Shown: positions 28,555-38,133 of the stretch, piece by piece | How the letters are laid out: each line of letters begins with the position of its first letter | How positions within the stretch are numbered: position 1 is the first letter of the stretch | Source of the DNA: Bdellovibrionales bacterium | GTDB taxonomy: Bacteria; Bdellovibrionota; Bdellovibrionia; Bdellovibrionales; UBA1609 | Direction: 5' to 3' | DNA: 64,000 nucleotides | Assembly: GCA_016714165.1 (NCBI GenBank) | Contig: JADJNU010000001.1 | Coordinates: 620,001 to 684,000, forward strand | The notes under the pieces: model-generated | Told to the model about the DNA's origin: nothing | Databases searched by the model: none | The model's input: only the letters and a program-made list of their open reading frames with translations | Position numbers and translations under genes: made by a program

Positions 28555-31293
28555 TTAATTGGGAAAATCGAATCCTATTTTGATCATTCTCATACGAATA
28601 TCGTGAAGTTCGTTTCTGTCTTTGGGATCATCAGAAATTCCGACCACCAAACGGTAAAATACTGCCGCTAGTAAGGCCCTCATCTCTCGAACTCTTTCTA
28701 TGCTCCCATTCAATTGAACTTGCGGAGGTTGAATACCATCAAAAGCTTTTGAGTACTTTCCCAACAAAACTTGGATTTCTGAATAGAGCTCTAGATCATA
28801 ACTCAGTCTCTCAATAACTCGTCTGAGATCTTCACGATCAACACCATTGACTTTTTGAGTCCATGTTCGCGACAGGTAATTCATCCAATGAATAATCCCG
28901 TTTTCCTTGTTCATTGCCCACCCGTGAATTTCCTTTACCTCTGCATCAATCTTTTTTATTTCTGCAATGAAATCTTGAATGATAAGTGCAAGAGAGAATT
29001 TCGCTCCAAAAGAACGATCGAAATCGTTGCCGGACGAAACGGAATTAAACCGCAAAATATTCTCCCGCAATTTAGAATCTAGTCCTTCTCTGTCAATTTC
29101 AAGGGGGCGCCGATTCCTATGAGGTGAACTAAAATAGGGTGTGGGATGGACCAAGGGAAGAGAACTACTCTTTCCCACTGGATTCTTTTCAACAGGCAAT
29201 CTTCTCTCATCATTTTTTTTGAGACAATTTCCTAAACCCAATTTCCAATTGTAGAATGAATTCAATGCCCCATCGAGAAGACCTATTGTTTGATCCTTAC
29301 TTCCATTCCCAACAATTGGGGGTGGCGTCGAAACATCTTCTGAAGTAACCGAAGGACCTTCAACGACTGGATTTACCTTCTGCCTGAGTAAATACAAATA
29401 ACGAATTGGATCGTTGTCCTGACCCGCTCCCCCATCAGTGCCGTCCCGGTACTGGTAGGCCTTGCTTTCAAATTCAAGGACCTGGGAACGAATGAAAGAA
29501 AGAGAATCCAAAATCGCGCTTGTCGGAAGAGGGAATGGAAGGCCAAGGATTGTCCTCAAGAATTGTGCTTGAGAGCCGAAGGTGCCACTTGCAATGGACC
29601 TCTCTGGTCCATTCTTCTGATTGTCTGTGGAATGGGGTTGTCCGATTCTGAAATTCAAGATCTCTTTTATGAAGACAGGTGAAAAACTGCCACTATTAAG
29701 ATAGGAAGAAACCAACGAAACAACAAGTGTCCTCGCAACAGAAGAGGGAAGGTTATAAACAAGAGGATTATGAATTGAAGGAGAAGTATCATAAATGTCA
29801 GCAAATGGACGAACGTAAGCTGCATACGAATCCGGGCTCTGCCCGCTAAAAGAATTTAAGCCCTGCGCATCAGACTTAAAACCTCGCAAATCGAAAATTC
29901 TATTTAGTCGCGCAAAATATTTATCAAGGAATCCTCTCTCCCTCATTGCATCATAGGTATAACCGCTGGCATCTCCCATATAGAGAGCTATCTGAGGATC
30001 TATTTCTCCTTGAGGCAAAAATCTATCGTGTCGCAGAATCCGAGTTGAGGCATCTTCCGCACGAGACCTGTCATGAGAAGAGAGGAGATCTGCAAAATGA
30101 TTAAAATCAATGACAAGGGAGGCAACGGGAGTTCTCATTTTTAAAATATTGGGGTTAGAAATGGAAAATCGCCGTCCCTCTTTCCGAACAATTCCAAACA
30201 ATCGCAAATCCATCTGCAAAAAGAAAAGGGTAATAAGTGGATGCGTCTGAAAATCAAGGAGTGTTGGACGCAAAAGATATTCCATCAGTCTATTAAGAGA
30301 AAAAGGAGAACCCCCCTTTGGGGAACGGTTTTGAGTTCCCTTCTTATTACTCGTGAAAATATATTCCATTTTAAGCCGTTCATTTAGTTCGAAAAGCTGC
30401 GATCGAGAGTATATACGATAAATCAGTAAGGCCGTCTCGGCCACAACCTTGACTCCTTGGGCCGGCGACAACAGATTTTCAAACAAAATTTCTAAAGCAT
30501 TGAGGCTGACGAAGTCGCCCTTAAGAACTGGTCCACTAAATGATTGATCTGAAGTGGAGTTCTCTTTGGCCAATTCAAATTGGCCGAAATGAGGCAAAAT
30601 ATTTAAATTCTCTTCTGTGCGAAGTGAATTTAACGGCGATGAATCATGAGCAACATAGGGTATCGCAATAGGTCCAGCTCCCCCAGCGCGAGGGATGCTT
30701 TCAAATTGTGAATACGCAAACAAAATCATGTCCGTGAAAACGGGATGCTGAAGCCACTGGAGTTGGCGCACCATGAAGTCGCTTATCGCTAGCTTTGTTC
30801 GAAGAATATCAGCAGCTTCATCTGAGCCATTTCGAACAAGCTGGGTTACAAAAGCCAAATTATAGAGAAGAACTTGGAGTTTTCGATCCACAGTGACGTC
30901 TGGAGAATCCAAGAAAAGATCGACCTGAGCGCTGTAATTTTCGATTTTCTGAGAGAGTTTAATTTCTTCATAGATACGATCTGCCGAAAGACTGGAGTTC
31001 GCCAATTCCGCTGGCCCCAAATATAAAAACCAGGAACTCAATCCGTCATTTCTGACAAATTCAGTCAAATCACCAATTGGCAGTTGCTCGTCGGGCATCA
31101 GCCTAGGCTCATATATAGGCTCGGATATCAGTTGCTTTATGCAGGGCCCTCGTCTGTCCACGGCTGTGCCGGGTGATGAGGAGCCAAAAGTTGGAACCTG
31201 AGCAAAGTTTTCAAGCGAGGCCGGAGCTTTGACTGCCAAAACCAAAAAGACTGCGGCAAGGACAAAAGAAAAAATATTTTTTTGATAAAACAA
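28555..31293 (-). CDS. Very large exported hypothetical protein
   Basis: 912 residues from a TTG at 31293, preceded by GGAGG seven bases upstream. That start gives a clean signal peptide (FSFVLAAVFLVLAVKAPASL). The frame is open 67 codons further upstream, but that part has no RBS and no protein-like character. The mature protein is helix-rich, with few Cys and a short Pro/Ser linker (about residues 700-720). No domain or repeat was recognised. Size and export suggest a periplasmic scaffold or outer-membrane component. Confidence 0.65.
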   Translation of the reverse strand: MFYQKNIFSFVLAAVFLVLAVKAPASLENFAQVPTFGSSSPGTAVDRRGPCIKQLISEPIYEPRLMPDEQLPIGDLTEFVRNDGLSSWFLYLGPAELANSSLSADRIYEEIKLSQKIENYSAQVDLFLDSPDVTVDRKLQVLLYNLAFVTQLVRNGSDEAADILRTKLAISDFMVRQLQWLQHPVFTDMILFAYSQFESIPRAGGAGPIAIPYVAHDSSPLNSLRTEENLNILPHFGQFELAKENSTSDQSFSGPVLKGDFVSLNALEILFENLLSPAQGVKVVAETALLIYRIYSRSQLFELNERLKMEYIFTSNKKGTQNRSPKGGSPFSLNRLMEYLLRPTLLDFQTHPLITLFFLQMDLRLFGIVRKEGRRFSISNPNILKMRTPVASLVIDFNHFADLLSSHDRSRAEDASTRILRHDRFLPQGEIDPQIALYMGDASGYTYDAMRERGFLDKYFARLNRIFDLRGFKSDAQGLNSFSGQSPDSYAAYVRPFADIYDTSPSIHNPLVYNLPSSVARTLVVSLVSSYLNSGSFSPVFIKEILNFRIGQPHSTDNQKNGPERSIASGTFGSQAQFLRTILGLPFPLPTSAILDSLSFIRSQVLEFESKAYQYRDGTDGGAGQDNDPIRYLYLLRQKVNPVVEGPSVTSEDVSTPPPIVGNGSKDQTIGLLDGALNSFYNWKLGLGNCLKKNDERRLPVEKNPVGKSSSLPLVHPTPYFSSPHRNRRPLEIDREGLDSKLRENILRFNSVSSGNDFDRSFGAKFSLALIIQDFIAEIKKIDAEVKEIHGWAMNKENGIIHWMNYLSRTWTQKVNGVDREDLRRVIERLSYDLELYSEIQVLLGKYSKAFDGIQPPQVQLNGSIERVREMRALLAAVFYRLVVGISDDPKDRNELHDIRMRMIKIGFDFPN

Positions 31294-31607
31294 AAACTCG
31301 CCTCCAGCGAAAACGCACTGGTTCAAAGCAAGCAATGGCCAACACTTTACTGAACCTGAGATTTGGATTGATGCACGAGGAGCATCTGTTACCGCATTAA
31401 AGCGCGCCGAGTCAACTTGGCGGAGCTCACAGACAACTACTTGGCGAACGGCGTTATAATTCGCATTATGGTCTGATCGAGGTGGAGGATACATTTTTTA
31501 CTTGCCCGCAATAGGGCCAGTTTCTAAGGTGTTTGGCACATCATCAACCTAAAAGGATAATTGAATAAAACCTTGATTGAGCCAAAAAGAAATGGGTGGA
31601 GGCGGAG
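31294..31607. promoter_or_regulatory. Divergent promoter region of the large exported gene and leucine dehydrogenase
   Basis: 314 bases. Besides an unsupported upstream extension of the minus-strand frame, it holds only the GGAGG sites of both flanking genes and AT-rich DNA. Individual promoter boxes could not be placed reliably. Confidence 0.35.
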
Positions 31608-32729
31608 ATGTTGAGCTTTGAGTTAATTGAAAAGCACGGGGACCACGAAGAGGTGATTTTCTGCCACAACAAGGAAGTAGGCTTGAAAGCAATTATCGCC
31701 ATTCATAATACAGCGCTGGGCCCCGCACTTGGCGGGACGCGGATGTGGGACTACGCCAGTGAGGAAGAGGCGCTGATAGATGTCCTCCGCTTGTCAAAGG
31801 GAATGACCTACAAGGCTTCTGCCGCTGGCTTAAATCTCGGTGGTGGCAAGGCCGTCATTTTAGGAGACCCCAAAAAGCATAAAAGCGAAGGTATTTTTAG
31901 AGCTTTTGGAGCCTATGTGAATTCCCTCAACGGAAAGTACATTACGGCCGAGGATGTTGGAACAACGGTTCATGACATGGAATATATTTTTATGGAAACC
32001 CCTTATGTCACGGGAATCCCTAAAGCTCTCGGAGGCTCGGGCGATCCAAGCCCATACACGGCTCATGGCACACTCATGGGAATTAAAGCAGCCGTGAAAT
32101 ACAAGTTGGGTGCAGATTCTCTTTCGGGCATGAGAGTTGCCGTACAGGGCCTGGGCAATGTGGGATCTCACTTGGTTGAATACCTTGTAAAAGAGGGCGC
32201 TGTGGTTACTATTGCTGACATAGACAAGGATCGAGCGAAAAAAATATCTTTAAGATTTAACCTTTCTGTCATCGATCCAAAAGAAATCGTGACCAGCGAA
32301 TGCGATGTCTTCGCACCATGCGCCATGGGTGCAGTGATCAATGATCAGAGTCTGCCTAAACTCAAATGCAAGATCGTGGCTGGCGGCGCTAACAATCAGC
32401 TCGCGGAGTATCGGCATGGAGATGCCCTCATGGAAATGGGGATCTTGTACGCTCCTGACTACGTGATCAATGCAGGTGGCCTGATGAATGTTTTTGTTGA
32501 ACTTGAGGGGTATTCTTCGGAGCGTTCATTTGAGAAGACGAATCAGGTATATGACAATTTGATCAACGTTTTTCAAATAGCTAGAAATGACAATATTGCT
32601 ACGCATCGAGCAGCCGATCGCCTCGCTGAGGCCCGCATTCGATGCATTGGAGGATTGAAGCAACATCATCACGGACGCACGTCGCGACCCTTTTCCACTT
32701 TAAAGGAAATGACAAATAGACAAAAATAG
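31608..32729 (+). CDS. Leucine (branched-chain amino acid) dehydrogenase
   Basis: 373 residues. NAD-dependent oxidative deamination of Leu/Val/Ile to 2-oxo acids, in the cytoplasm. Conserved blocks are LGPALGGTRMW, the catalytic Lys region KGMTYKASAAGLNLGGGKAV, the dinucleotide-binding VAVQGLGNVGSHL, and VAGGANNQLA with YVINAGGLMNV. The ATG at 31608 has GGAGGCGGAG directly upstream; a GTG four codons earlier lies inside that RBS. Single gene with its own upstream region. It likely feeds branched-chain oxo acids to fatty-acid synthesis or amino-acid catabolism. Confidence 0.93.
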   Translation: MLSFELIEKHGDHEEVIFCHNKEVGLKAIIAIHNTALGPALGGTRMWDYASEEEALIDVLRLSKGMTYKASAAGLNLGGGKAVILGDPKKHKSEGIFRAFGAYVNSLNGKYITAEDVGTTVHDMEYIFMETPYVTGIPKALGGSGDPSPYTAHGTLMGIKAAVKYKLGADSLSGMRVAVQGLGNVGSHLVEYLVKEGAVVTIADIDKDRAKKISLRFNLSVIDPKEIVTSECDVFAPCAMGAVINDQSLPKLKCKIVAGGANNQLAEYRHGDALMEMGILYAPDYVINAGGLMNVFVELEGYSSERSFEKTNQVYDNLINVFQIARNDNIATHRAADRLAEARIRCIGGLKQHHHGRTSRPFSTLKEMTNRQK

Positions 32730-32881
32730 GTAGATAAATAAGAGAATAAGAATAGATGGGTTGGTAAAAAAAGTTGCCCCGATGTCGGAGGCCAGGTTCC
32801 CATAGGAATATCGGAGCTTTACTTCTGCCTGATTCGGATCATATTCTGACCCCGACTGTGTAAAAAAATGGAGTTTAAAGC

Positions 32882-33661
32882 GTGAGTAAAAAACTAGATA
32901 AAGACGACATTAAGGGTCCCGATGCCTTCATAGCCACTTCAGATGTGGTGGGCCTTTGGATTCAGAAGAATCGTAAACTTGTGTTTTCAGTTCTCGGTGG
33001 ACTGGTTGTCATTGGGGCAGCTGCCGGAGGCTGGAGTTGGTACCTGAAATTCAGAGAGACTCGCGCCCAGGAGGCACTCTATGAAGTGGAGTCCAAGATT
33101 TATAAAATCCAGGCCGATCTTTTGGGCAAAAAAGAATCGAGTGCTCAGAAGGACGAAAAAGAGACGAAAAAGAAGGACACTGATAAAAATATCGACGCTG
33201 ATTACGGCTCTCTGCTGGGTGACTTTGACACAAAGATCAAAAGCAATATGGGTTCTAAGGCTGCACTGATCGGGAGCATCCAATTGGCTTCGATCTACAT
33301 GGAATACGAAAACTTTGATAAGGCCCATCAGATCTTAAAGGAAATCTCTCCCACTGCTGGAAAAAACGGCGTCTTTTTCGGTTTGGTTCAGATGCAGTTG
33401 GCCTCGGTCCTTGCAGCCATGAATAAACAGGAAGAAGCAAAGGCCCTCTATGATCAGGTCTTGAAGGACAAGGGATCATCCTTTCTTCATTCCGAAGCTA
33501 TCCTTAAGTTAGGCTTGATGGAGGAGAAATTGGGAAAGCTTGACCAGGCGAAAACACACTACCTTCGAGCGAGCCAAGAGTTCTCCTCTACGGATGCGGG
33601 GAAGGCAGCCAAGGCCTATTTGAGATTGATGGAACTCGACAAGTCCGGGGCGAGCCGATAG
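32882..33661 (+). CDS. YfgM-like membrane-anchored TPR protein
   Basis: 259 residues: cytoplasmic N-terminus, one membrane helix (LVFSVLGGLVVIGAAAGGWSW, about residues 35-55), then a charged segment (EKETKKKDTDK) and TPR-like helices (ASIYMEYENFDKAHQILKEI). This is the layout of YfgM, a periplasmic helper of the Sec translocon and outer-membrane assembly. The gene lies just upstream of bamB, as it does in many proteobacteria. GTG start behind GGAG. A 40-base gap to bamB indicates one operon. Confidence 0.8.
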   Translation: MSKKLDKDDIKGPDAFIATSDVVGLWIQKNRKLVFSVLGGLVVIGAAAGGWSWYLKFRETRAQEALYEVESKIYKIQADLLGKKESSAQKDEKETKKKDTDKNIDADYGSLLGDFDTKIKSNMGSKAALIGSIQLASIYMEYENFDKAHQILKEISPTAGKNGVFFGLVQMQLASVLAAMNKQEEAKALYDQVLKDKGSSFLHSEAILKLGLMEEKLGKLDQAKTHYLRASQEFSSTDAGKAAKAYLRLMELDKSGASR

Positions 33662-33701
33662 TTTCTCTGTTTTTTGATTCGCTTTATTATAAGGAGAGGT
33701 T

Positions 33702-34865
33702 ATGGAGCACCGTCGAATAGCTGCGTTCTTTTTTCTCACATTGGCTGGTCTTGGCGCTCTTGGATGTTCCCTTACTCCATTGCAGAATCTGCACGCCGAG
33801 AAAAAAGACTTCATCATCGAACGAGAATGGATAAAGGCCACATTTGCCGAGGAGTCATTGGATTTTCGCCGTCTCAACCGAATGAGGCCCCTCGTAACAG
33901 AAAAATTGGTTGTGGCGGGAAATGCCGTGGACCAACTCGTGGCATATGATCGGGCAACGGGAAAGCTAGTTTGGTCTCGATCCTTTCAGGGTGGCGTAGA
34001 AGGTGGAGCTCAAGCTCTTGACAACAGGCTTTACTTTGGATCCAGCGATGGGTTTTTCTACTCTCTCAATTTAAGTACAGGAGCAACTGAGTGGACGTTT
34101 CCGGTTCGGGCTGAAGTTCTGGGTGAACCTTTAGTTCAAGACAACCGAGTTTATTTTGTTTCTGGAAATAATATTTTAATTGCATTGGATGCGAATTCGG
34201 GACAGGTAGCATGGACCTACAATCGCATGGATCCCTCTCAGATTTCAGTTCGAGGTGCCAGCCGTCCCGTCATCATCGGAGCCCTCATTTATTCCGGTTT
34301 CAGCGATGGATCCTTTGTGGCTCTGAATAAAGAAAAAGGAGCTCTCGTTTGGGAACAAAAACTCAATCAGAATAAGCGCTTTCGCGATGTGGACTCCACC
34401 CCTGTGATTGAGGGCGACAGCATTTATGTATCCAGCTTTGATGGCGCTCTTTATTGTCTTGATAAGGACAAGGGAATCATCCGCTGGAAAGTGGATGAAG
34501 GCGGTTTTTCCCCAGTGACCTTGTATCAAAATTCCCTTTACTACGGCTCAACTTCAGGAAAAATGATGGCCTTAGATAAGGCTTCTGGGAAGGTTCTTTG
34601 GATCCGACCGGGTATCAAGGGCTTTGCGACAGAATCTGTTGTTTACCGAGGCCTGTTGGTTTATGGGGAATCGAGCGGTTCGCTTCAGGTTCTTGACGCT
34701 GCAACAGGCAATTGGGTGGATCAATTTGATACCGGCAGGGGCGTCACCTCGAGTCCCTATTTGGATGTACAGACGGGTCAGCTCTACTTCATGTCAGCAA
34801 ATGCGCTTCTCTATCGGATTCGCCTCGGATGGAATGTGCACACAAGATACTGGCCGTGGGGTTAG
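33702..34865 (+). CDS. bamB: Outer membrane protein assembly factor BamB
   Basis: 387 residues. Lipoprotein signal (LTLAGLGALGC), then an eight-bladed PQQ-like propeller with the recurring blade pattern: LVAYDRATGKLVWSRSF, ALDANSGQVAWTY, ALNKEKGALVWEQKL, CLDKDKGIIRWKV, ALDKASGKVLWI. BamB is the accessory lipoprotein of the BAM complex that folds beta-barrels into the outer membrane. AAGGAGAGG precedes the ATG. It follows yfgM, and the next lipoprotein gene overlaps its 3' end. Confidence 0.9.
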   Translation: MEHRRIAAFFFLTLAGLGALGCSLTPLQNLHAEKKDFIIEREWIKATFAEESLDFRRLNRMRPLVTEKLVVAGNAVDQLVAYDRATGKLVWSRSFQGGVEGGAQALDNRLYFGSSDGFFYSLNLSTGATEWTFPVRAEVLGEPLVQDNRVYFVSGNNILIALDANSGQVAWTYNRMDPSQISVRGASRPVIIGALIYSGFSDGSFVALNKEKGALVWEQKLNQNKRFRDVDSTPVIEGDSIYVSSFDGALYCLDKDKGIIRWKVDEGGFSPVTLYQNSLYYGSTSGKMMALDKASGKVLWIRPGIKGFATESVVYRGLLVYGESSGSLQVLDAATGNWVDQFDTGRGVTSSPYLDVQTGQLYFMSANALLYRIRLGWNVHTRYWPWG

Positions 34866-35302
34866 CAAAGTTGAGAACTCTTCTGGCCGTCATCATTCTC
34901 TTTGGTGCTCTCTGTTCGTGTTCAGTTGGCAATTGTCGAAGCAATGGTCAAATGATTTATCAAAAGGATCTTCTTGCCCAGGGACATGCTCAAGCTGTCG
35001 CAATTACAAAAGACTCAAGCGACAAATCTGCAAAATATGAAAACCCCGATCGTCACGTTTTTGTTTACAAGCAAGATGGGGGTAAGCAATGTGAGCCAGG
35101 GACAGCCATCTCGCTCAATAAAATGGCAAGGGAATTGAAAGCAATACAGATTTTCTCAAAAAAAAAGGGTCAGGGCGACGGCTTTGTCATTTCTCTTTGC
35201 GGAGCTCATGGCACAGGAATCAATGTGTTTGAAATAGGTATCAAAGACTTGGAAAAAGCAAAAGAACTGGGCTTTTTAGAGTTGACGGGAGACAAACAGT
35301 GA
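34856..35302 (+). CDS. Hypothetical lipoprotein between bamB and apt
   Basis: About 148 residues. A lipoprotein-like signal (LLAVIILFGALCSC) is followed by a compact domain (HVFVYKQDGGKQCEPGTAIS; GDGFVISLCGAHGTGINVFE). The start is uncertain: GTG at 34856 or TTG at 34871, both near or over the bamB stop. Its own stop overlaps the apt GTG (GTGA). The tight packing suggests it is translated with both neighbours. No family recognised. Confidence 0.65.
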   Translation: MGLAKLRTLLAVIILFGALCSCSVGNCRSNGQMIYQKDLLAQGHAQAVAITKDSSDKSAKYENPDRHVFVYKQDGGKQCEPGTAISLNKMARELKAIQIFSKKKGQGDGFVISLCGAHGTGINVFEIGIKDLEKAKELGFLELTGDKQ

Positions 35303-35823
35303 ATCATTGGCAAATGAGCGACATTGGATCTTTAGTTGTGGACGTACCCAATTTTCCCAAAAGTGGGATTATGTTCAAAGATATCACACCCATCTTCGCG
35401 AACGGGGCAGCATTTCAGTCTCTGGCCATCAAATTCGCCGAGAAGCTCCCTTCTGATGTCACACATCTCTGCGCTATCGAGAGTCGCGGCTTTATTATTG
35501 CGGCTGCAGTGGCTCAGCACAGAGAAATTTCACTGGTTTTAGCCCGCAAGCCAGGCAAGCTCCCTCGGGAAACGGTGAGCCACAGGTACGATCTGGAGTA
35601 TGGCTCAGACTCACTGCAAGTGCACAAGGATTCCTTTTCGGAAGAGAGTCGTGTGGTCATCATTGACGATGTTTTGGCCACTGGAGGAACAGCTTCTGCC
35701 GCAGAAAGCCTGGTGAAAAAATGCGGGGCCCATGTTATCCAACACCTTTTTCTGATGGAACTAAAGGGTCTCGATGGAGGAGCTCGACTTAAAGCCCCTT
35801 ATCATGCATTTCTTCAGTTCTAG
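35299..35823 (+). CDS. apt: Adenine phosphoribosyltransferase
   Basis: 174 residues. Salvage of adenine with PRPP to AMP, in the cytoplasm. Key blocks are DVPNFPKSGIMFKDITPIF, IESRGFI, the base-binding loop RKPGKLPRETVSH, and the PRPP motif VVIIDDVLATGGTASA. GTG start with GGGAG upstream, overlapping the previous stop by four bases. Length and motifs are normal for the family. Last gene of the yfgM-bamB-lipoprotein-apt run. Confidence 0.95.
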   Translation: MNHWQMSDIGSLVVDVPNFPKSGIMFKDITPIFANGAAFQSLAIKFAEKLPSDVTHLCAIESRGFIIAAAVAQHREISLVLARKPGKLPRETVSHRYDLEYGSDSLQVHKDSFSEESRVVIIDDVLATGGTASAAESLVKKCGAHVIQHLFLMELKGLDGGARLKAPYHAFLQF

Positions 35824-35987
35824 AGGAACTTTGCCACCGGAATTCCAGGGTAGTCTGCAAAAAGTTCAATAAAACTTTCATAGGATTTTTTGCGAGTCGA
35901 TCAAAAAGATATATTTGAGTTGTTCTAAAATTGGATTTGTGGCAAGGCTTGCGCCAGCGACTCCGCCCCTAATAATGAGGACCTTCT

Positions 35988-37652
35988 ATGTCTAATTTGA
36001 TGCTGCCTTTCCTACTTCTCTTAAACCTGTTACCGGGCTTTACTGCAATGGCCGGAGAACCAGAACCGCTAACAAATGGAGCCAGATTAAATATTGCTGA
36101 TGCTGATGCAAGGAGCCTTCTCTTTGTCGAAGTGCTAACACAGGCATCACAAAAAATTTCATCAAGAAATCTTCAGTTGGACGATATTCCGGCTTTTCTA
36201 TTTGGACTCAACAAAAAAAATAAAATCGAAGCCGATGAGTGGACACTTTTCTATAATAATTTGAAGTCTCCGGGTAACTCTGTTGAGATCATCACTCGTG
36301 AGCTGGATCCACAATCTAAAATTTACAAAACCATCTTTCGTGTCGACCTCGGCAAGATCCCCGCAAACGTAACCGCGCTCAGTTTCGCTCTCGCTACCTC
36401 GCTTGAAGGAGACGCCCATGATCCCCTTGTTAAGGATCTTGAATTCATCACTGCCGTTGTGCGAGCGGGAGAAAATAAGATTGCTGTCTTCTCACCTCAA
36501 CCCGGATCTTTGACTGAAGAACGAGCGATTTTTTTGTTAACTTTGTACAGACATGGCGAAAGCTGGAAAATAAGGGCCCAAGGAGATGGATTTAATGGCG
36601 GATTTGCAAGTTTGTTTAATTCCTTTGGCGGAGAGAGATCTGACAACCCAGATATAAAAGGCCAGGAACCGCCTCAAAAACCTGCCGTTCCAGATGCGCC
36701 CGCGCAGCAACCCCAATCACCATCTCCAGAAAAAAAGATGGAGCCAACCTCTTCAATTACAGAGCAAAGAGACAGAATTTCACTTGAAAAACTTGGAAAA
36801 AAAGCACCTGGTCTCGTGAGTTTGGCAAAGAAAGTGAACGCCCTAGTCGACAAAATGGGTTTAGGTGAAGTATTTGCGAGTGTTCTTCTTGTTTTAGATG
36901 CATCCGGATCAATGTCGAGACAGTACCCTGATGGTGTTCAAAAGCTTATTGATCGCATCATACCTTTGGCTCTTCGGTTAGACCCTGATGGAGCCATTCC
37001 CTGTTACGCATTTGCCACCAATTGCGCACGTCTATCGATTGATACGACAACGGGGGAAGAGGTCGGTGACAATATCACGCTGGAAAATTATGCAGATTTC
37101 ATCAAGAGAGCACAGCAAAGCCGCATGCCCTATGAACAGACAACTCAAGGGGGAATTTTGGGATTGGGCGGGACATCCAGGGATAAAATTGATGCTTCAG
37201 GAAATAAAATTCGAAAGCCTTACTCCGGTGGGGGAGAGATCTTTTATGGGCTTGGCTACAGTAATGAGGAAGTTCCTCTGCTTGAAATGTTGCGCCGAGA
37301 CTATGCGGGAACGAAAAAGCCGGTGCTTGCTATAATTGTTCATGACGGCGGAGTTGGTAGCGCATCAGCTATAATTAAAAAAATAATATCTTTAGCCAAC
37401 GAAGGGGTTCCAATTTATTTTCAGATTGTCGGATGGGCAGGAAGTGGTTATGGTGTCTTCAAGGAACTGGATACTATTGGGGGCCGTAGAATCGACAATA
37501 CGGGCTTCTTTGAGTTGACGCCCAAAGATTTAATCGAAATGCCAGAGGAAGTTCTAGTCGAAAAATTATTAAAGGAATTTCCTGCTTGGCTGAAAGCGGC
37601 TGAAAAAGAGCAGATTATCGAGCCTTCTTCCTGCCGACCTCGATTGATATGA
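35988..37652 (+). CDS. Exported TerD-like/VWA (TerF-type) protein
   Basis: 554 residues. A signal peptide (MSNLMLPFLLLLNLLPGFTA) comes directly before a TerD-like domain (LTNGARLNIADAD; VDLGKIPANVTALSFALATS), then a Pro/Gln-rich linker (about 225-260) and a VWA domain with MIDAS motif LLVLDASGSMSRQY. The TerD-VWA order equals TerF of tellurite-resistance clusters, but those are cytoplasmic. The pairing with a signal peptide is the odd point. GAGGACC lies upstream of the ATG. No other ter genes are near. It may be a periplasmic calcium- or metal-binding stress protein; not proven. Confidence 0.82.
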   Translation: MSNLMLPFLLLLNLLPGFTAMAGEPEPLTNGARLNIADADARSLLFVEVLTQASQKISSRNLQLDDIPAFLFGLNKKNKIEADEWTLFYNNLKSPGNSVEIITRELDPQSKIYKTIFRVDLGKIPANVTALSFALATSLEGDAHDPLVKDLEFITAVVRAGENKIAVFSPQPGSLTEERAIFLLTLYRHGESWKIRAQGDGFNGGFASLFNSFGGERSDNPDIKGQEPPQKPAVPDAPAQQPQSPSPEKKMEPTSSITEQRDRISLEKLGKKAPGLVSLAKKVNALVDKMGLGEVFASVLLVLDASGSMSRQYPDGVQKLIDRIIPLALRLDPDGAIPCYAFATNCARLSIDTTTGEEVGDNITLENYADFIKRAQQSRMPYEQTTQGGILGLGGTSRDKIDASGNKIRKPYSGGGEIFYGLGYSNEEVPLLEMLRRDYAGTKKPVLAIIVHDGGVGSASAIIKKIISLANEGVPIYFQIVGWAGSGYGVFKELDTIGGRRIDNTGFFELTPKDLIEMPEEVLVEKLLKEFPAWLKAAEKEQIIEPSSCRPRLI

Positions 37653-37722
37653 CATGACAACCAACTGAGATTGTGACCGGACTGCCCCGGCTGGAAATTG
37701 ACCATTCAGGATCAAGAAAAGC

Positions 37723-38133
37723 TCAGGATAGGTGGAGGGGTCCGAAAAAGTGAGGGCAAAGTTCTCCTAGGGTTTTCTCTCTCATAACTCCATCGAGGTT
37801 GCACAGAAGAACAGGAACCTCTGCCGTGGCGAATTCGCTTAAGACCTGACGACACATCCCACAGGGAGGCCATGGTTCAAGAGAATCTGTTACAACCAAA
37901 ATGGCCTTCACATTTTTAAATCCTTGTCCTATCGCTGAAAATACAGCAGATCTTTCGGCGCAAATAGTCGCCCCGTAGGAGGCATTTTCAACGTTGCAAC
38001 CAGAAAATATTCGTTGATCATCCATCAAGAGCGCCGAGCCGACCTTGCAATTGCTGTAAGGACTATAAGAATTCGATCGCGCCTTGATGGCAGCATCGAG
38101 AAGTTGTTTCTTCAGAGAAGGAGTGAGGCTCAC
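37723..38133 (-). CDS. cdd: Cytidine deaminase
   Basis: 136 residues. Zinc enzyme converting cytidine and deoxycytidine to uridine forms in pyrimidine salvage. Motifs are SPYSNCKVGSALL, GCNVENASYGATICAERSAV (zinc Cys plus catalytic Glu) and PWPPCGMCRQVL (the other two zinc Cys). GTG start immediately after the stop of the upstream MpaA-like gene, with GGAGG 11 bases before, so the two are cotranscribed. Normal length for the homotetrameric class. Confidence 0.95.
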   Translation of the reverse strand: MSLTPSLKKQLLDAAIKARSNSYSPYSNCKVGSALLMDDQRIFSGCNVENASYGATICAERSAVFSAIGQGFKNVKAILVVTDSLEPWPPCGMCRQVLSEFATAEVPVLLCNLDGVMREKTLGELCPHFFGPLHLS

